A stretch of DNA of 64,000 nt, from NCBI GenBank assembly GCA_963965975.1, contig OZ014417.1:5499821-5563820 (forward strand), given 5' to 3'. This DNA is from Xestospongia bergquistia. Its lineage: Eukaryota; Porifera; Demospongiae; Haplosclerida; Petrosiidae. Shown here piece after piece: positions 60,447 to 64,000 of this stretch. The translations under genes were made by a program, and so were the position numbers. Each line of letters opens with the position of its first letter. Position 1 is the stretch's first letter. The notes under the pieces were generated by a model. That model saw only the letters and a list, made by a program, of their open reading frames with translations, did not search any database and was not told the DNA's origin.

Positions 60447-62063
60447 AATGACTGTGTAGTACTTCAGTGTCACGGTCCTTTATTTGGATATTATGCAAAT
60501 CCCACTAAGTTCTGGCTAATAGTGAAACCTGAGTTTGAGGAAACTGCCCATTCTGTTTTTGCTGACATAGATATCAATATTACATCTGAGGGTCATCGAT
60601 ACCTTGGGAGCCCAATAGGATCGGAACATTTTATATCTAACTTTATTAAAGATAAGATCTCTGAGTGGGTGTCTCAGCTAGAGAAACTCACTACTGTGGC
60701 TCAAACTCAACCACATACTTCATATTCTGCCTTAACTCACGGGTTTTTCAATAAAATTGTATATCTTTGTCGTACTACACCTGGTGTGTGTGAACACATT
60801 CACCCTGTGGAAGATTGTCTGAGGATATTGATTCCCATTTTGACGGGTAGGAATGCTGTCAATGATTCTATACGCTCCCTTTTTTCTCTTCCTTCTCGCT
60901 TAGGAGGCCTTGGATTAACTAACCCAATTAGAGAAGCTGATACTCAATACCATGACTCAATTTCCATTCTCTCTCCCATTGTGGAATCAATTGTCATGAG
61001 AAATCAGACTCCAATTTTTACACTTCTATATGAGTCACAGATACGAAAAAACAAAGTGAAATCAAACCACCGAGCTCACTTTAATACACTTTTTTCTAAT
61101 TTGTATGAGTCTTTTTCTGATCTCTCTCTGAAACGGTGTCTTGTGGTTGCTAGTGAGAAAGGTGCTTCTTCATGGCTTACAGCTCTGCCTATAGTTGAAC
61201 ACGGGTTTGCCTTACACAAGGGAGCTTTTATAGATGCCATCTAACTTAGATATGGTTGGACCCCTCCTCATCTTCCCTCTCATTGCATATGTGGCTCCAC
61301 TTTTAGTATTGACCATGCCATGAACTGTAAGTGTGGCGGGTTCCCTTCCATTCGTCACAATGAGCTGAGAAATATAACTGCTGAACTATTGACCGAAACT
61401 AGCTCAAATGTTATAATTGAACCTCCTCTTCAACCACTCACTGGGGAACAATTATCACACCAATCTATCAATACAGAAGATAATGCTCGAGTGGATATAG
61501 CTGCTTCTAATGTCTGGTCTCCATCTGATAGAGCTTTTTTTGATGTTAGGGTTTATAATCCATTCTCCACCACCTACATTAGATCAACCCTTAAAGCATC
61601 CCACAGGAGAAATGAACAAGAGAAGAGAAGACAGTATGACTCTAGAATCCGCATAGTTGAGCATGGTACTTTCACACCTCTGGTATTCACAACTGCTGGT
61701 GGGATGGGACCTGCAGCTACTACCTTTTACAAACGTTTAGCTTCTAACTTGTCTGACCACCATAAAAAACCCTATTCACTTATCCTGAACTGGATCCGCT
61801 GTCGATTGTCTTTCTCCCTTCTTAGATCTGCTATCCTATGTTTACGTGGAGCTCGCTCTTCATATCATAGACCTATTTTCTCTAACATTAATTCACTGGA
61901 CCGGGCCCTCTCTGAAGGAAGAGTGGCTCATTAACATGGTTTTCTTTTTTACTTTCCTTTGTATTGTTTTTGGTGTATTATTAAAGTGAGTGTACTGTGT
62001 ACTCTCTCACATTATTGTATATATATATATATATAAGACTCTTCCCTTGCATTCATTACATAT
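60447..62063 (+). mobile_element. 5'-truncated LINE inserted in the satellite, nearly intact frame
   Basis: Satellite sequence (ttgatttctgatc) stops at about 60446 and resumes at about 62064 (ctacacagtgacatcaac). The insert starts inside an RT domain and ends with a non-coding tail carrying a (TA)n tract near 62015-62035. The frame from about 60460 to 61934 is interrupted by one stop only, TAA at 61242-61244. Low decay suggests a fairly young insertion. Confidence 0.85.
60522..61934 (+). pseudogene. LINE RT C-terminal part with zinc-knuckle and nuclease-like tail
   Basis: The upstream open sequence (YYANPTKFWLIVK) and EGHRYLGSPIGSEHFISNFI, RLGGLGLTNPIREADTQYHD belong to the post-palm region of RTs common in cnidarian and sponge elements. 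After the single stop come HCICG, then 11 residues on a His, and CKCGGFPSIRHNELRN, a C-C-H-C type knuckle. Then come DNARVDIAA and FFDVRVYNPF, which resemble the D and D-x-x motifs of PD-(D/E)xK nucleases, as in R2-type elements with a restriction-like endonuclease. It ends TTAGGMGPAATTFYKRLAS and RCRLSFSLLRSAILCLRGAR. The nuclease assignment is inference from motif spacing. Confidence 0.72.
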
Positions 62064-64000
62064 TATGTAACTACACAGTGACATCAACATGATTCTTTAC
62101 ACTGATATCTCATCTGATACTGACTATGATATCTGATCTGACAGTGAGATTTGATTTACTCATGTTGATATGTGATCTACTGCAAACATGCATCAACATG
62201 ATTCTTAATACTAACATCTGATCTAACACTGAGATTTGATTTATTCATGTTGACATATGATCTAATACACACTGACATTAACATTATTCTTAACACTGTT
62301 ACCTAATCTAACACCGAGATCTGACTTACTCTTGTTGATTTTTGATCTACACATTGGCATCAACACAAACATTAACACTGATACTTGATCTAATACAAGT
62401 TTATATCTGATCCACTGCACACTGATATCAACATGACTCTTAATGCTGATACCTGATCTAACACCAAGATCTTATTTACTCTTGTTGTTATCTGATCTAC
62501 TGCAAACAGACAGCAACATGACTCTTAACACTAACATCTGATTTAGCACAAACTGATATCTGATCTAACACTGAGATCTAATTTACTCATGTTGATATAT
62601 TATCTACTACACACTGACATTAACGTGATTCTTGTGATTCCTAACATTGATACCTGATTTAACACTGAGATCTGATTTACTGTTCATTGCTGATCTACAC
62701 ACTTGGATCAACACGATTGTTAACACTGATACTTGATCTAACACATGTTTATATCTGATCTACAAAACATTAGTATGAACATGATTCTTAACACTGATAT
62801 CTTATCTGACACTGACTATGATATCTGATCTCAAACTGAGATCTGATTTACTCATGTTGATATCTGATCTACTACATCAACATGATTCTTAACACTAACA
62901 TGATTTAACACAAAGTGACATCTGATCTAACACCAATCTGATTTACTTACGTTGATATATCATCTACTACACACTGACATTAACATGATTCTTGTGATTC
63001 CTAACACTGATACCTGATTTACCACCGAGATCTGATTTACTGTTGATTTCTTATCTGCACACTGCGATCAACACAATTGTTAACACTGGTACCTGATCTA
63101 ACACATGTTTATATCTGATCTAAAAAGCACTGATATAAACATGATATCTTATCTGACACTGACTATGATATCCGATCTCAAACTGAGATCTGATTTACTC
63201 ATGTTGATATCTGATTCTTAACATTAACATGATTTAACACAAAGTGACATCTGATCTAACACCGATCTGATTTCCTCATGTTGATATATAATCTACTACA
63301 CACTGATTAACATGATTCTTAATACTGATACCTAATGTAACACCAAGATGTGATTTACACATTTGCATCAACACAAATGTTAATACTGTTAATGTCTGAT
63401 CTAACACTGAGATTTTATTTACTAATGTTGACATTAGTAAATGTCAACATTACTTCACTGTGACATTAACATGATTCTTAACACTGATACATGATCTAGC
63501 ACTGTGATTTGATTTAGTCTGATTTACACACTGGCATCAACACAATTGCTAACACTGATACTTAATCTAATACATGTTTATATCTAATCTACTAAACACT
63601 GCCATCAATATGATTCTTCACACTGATAACTGATCTGACGTCTACACACAGACTATGATACAAACTGATATCTGATCTAATATGAGATCCGATTTACTCA
63701 TGTTGATATCTGATCAACTGCAAACATACATCAACATGATTCTTAATACTAACATCTGATCTAACACTGAGATTTGATTTACTCAAGTTGACATATCATC
63801 TAATACACACTGACATTAACATTAACCTTAACACTGATACCTAATCTAACACCAAGATTTGACTTACTCTTTTTGATTTCTGATCTACACATTGGCATCA
63901 ACACAATTGTTAATACTGACACCTGATCTATTACATGTTTATATCTGATCTACTACACAGCGATATGAACATAATTCTTAATGCTGATACCTGAATTAAC
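62064..64000. repeat. Satellite array, right part, runs off the window
   Basis: Same repeat family as the left part. Long segments match the left part in order: tgttgatttcttatctgcac near 59084 and 63043, and cacattggcatcaacacaat near 59933 and 63890. The offset is about 3.96 kb, or about 2.34 kb after subtracting the 1.6-kb LINE, which points to a higher-order period. Confidence 0.92.

Noticed and set aside
58350..64000. CRISPR-like array in the satellite
   Set aside because: Repeats are contiguous and degenerate with no constant repeat/unique spacer alternation, and the context is an animal genome.
1..64000. tRNA or rRNA genes
   Set aside because: No segment with A and B boxes and a cloverleaf, and no rRNA core sequence, was recognised by eye; a tRNAscan run would decide.

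Overview
The window looks like nuclear DNA of an early-branching animal, most likely a demosponge. It is AT-rich, introns are very short (25 to about 300 nt, many near 45 nt), animal gene families are present (Munc13/BAIAP3, a MAGUK, INTS2, HMG-CoA reductase, histidine acid phosphatase, a POT/SLC15 transporter), and transposons and tandem repeats are abundant. There is no operon structure and no bacterial signal. The sponge assignment is inferred from intron size and repeat types, not from a marker gene.

Layout. 0-5 kb: a 45-bp minisatellite, a broken POT/SLC15 transporter tail (+) and AT-rich spacer with a long (TA)n tract. 5.2-8.1 kb: MUN-domain and C2-domain exons of a Munc13-4/BAIAP3-like gene (-); its last intron holds a foldback element with a hammerhead-ribozyme-like motif. 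8.3-12.0 kb: a non-LTR retrotransposon (-) that abuts the truncated 5' end of that gene. 12.7-15.4 kb: unassigned gene fragments (-) and a MITE. 15.46-19.8 kb: a decayed, tightly packed two-part coding cassette (+) of unknown identity. 19.84-22.1 kb: 5' LTR, gag and pol of a decayed Ty3/gypsy element (+). 22.2-24.1 kb: a GA-rich polypurine block. 24.9-27.5 kb: a MAGUK gene of MPP2/6 type (+) with all frames open but no 5' part. 29-31.3 kb: C-terminal exons of INTS2 (+). 31.3-33.7 kb: palindromes, a minisatellite and GC-rich mobile-element debris. 33.8-52.07 kb: an 18-kb nested higher-order repeat array. 52.07-54.44 kb: an HMG-CoA reductase relic (+) that begins exactly where the array stops. 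54.95-57.2 kb: a histidine acid phosphatase relic (-). 57.5-58.3 kb: a gypsy fragment with integrase before RT (-). 58.35-64 kb: a satellite array split by a nearly intact LINE of a type with a zinc-knuckle/nuclease C-terminus.

Most host genes here are partial and frame-broken; the MAGUK is the best preserved. Many frame breaks fall in homopolymer runs, so uncorrected sequencing indels are a real alternative to pseudogenisation. Others, such as in-frame stops in unique sequence and a missing stretch of the reductase catalytic domain, look like true decay. The window reads as a repeat-rich, gene-relic region. Items most worth following are the ribozyme-bearing foldback, the 15.5-19.8 kb cassette, the array that ends on a splice acceptor, and the 25-nt intron in the phosphatase.
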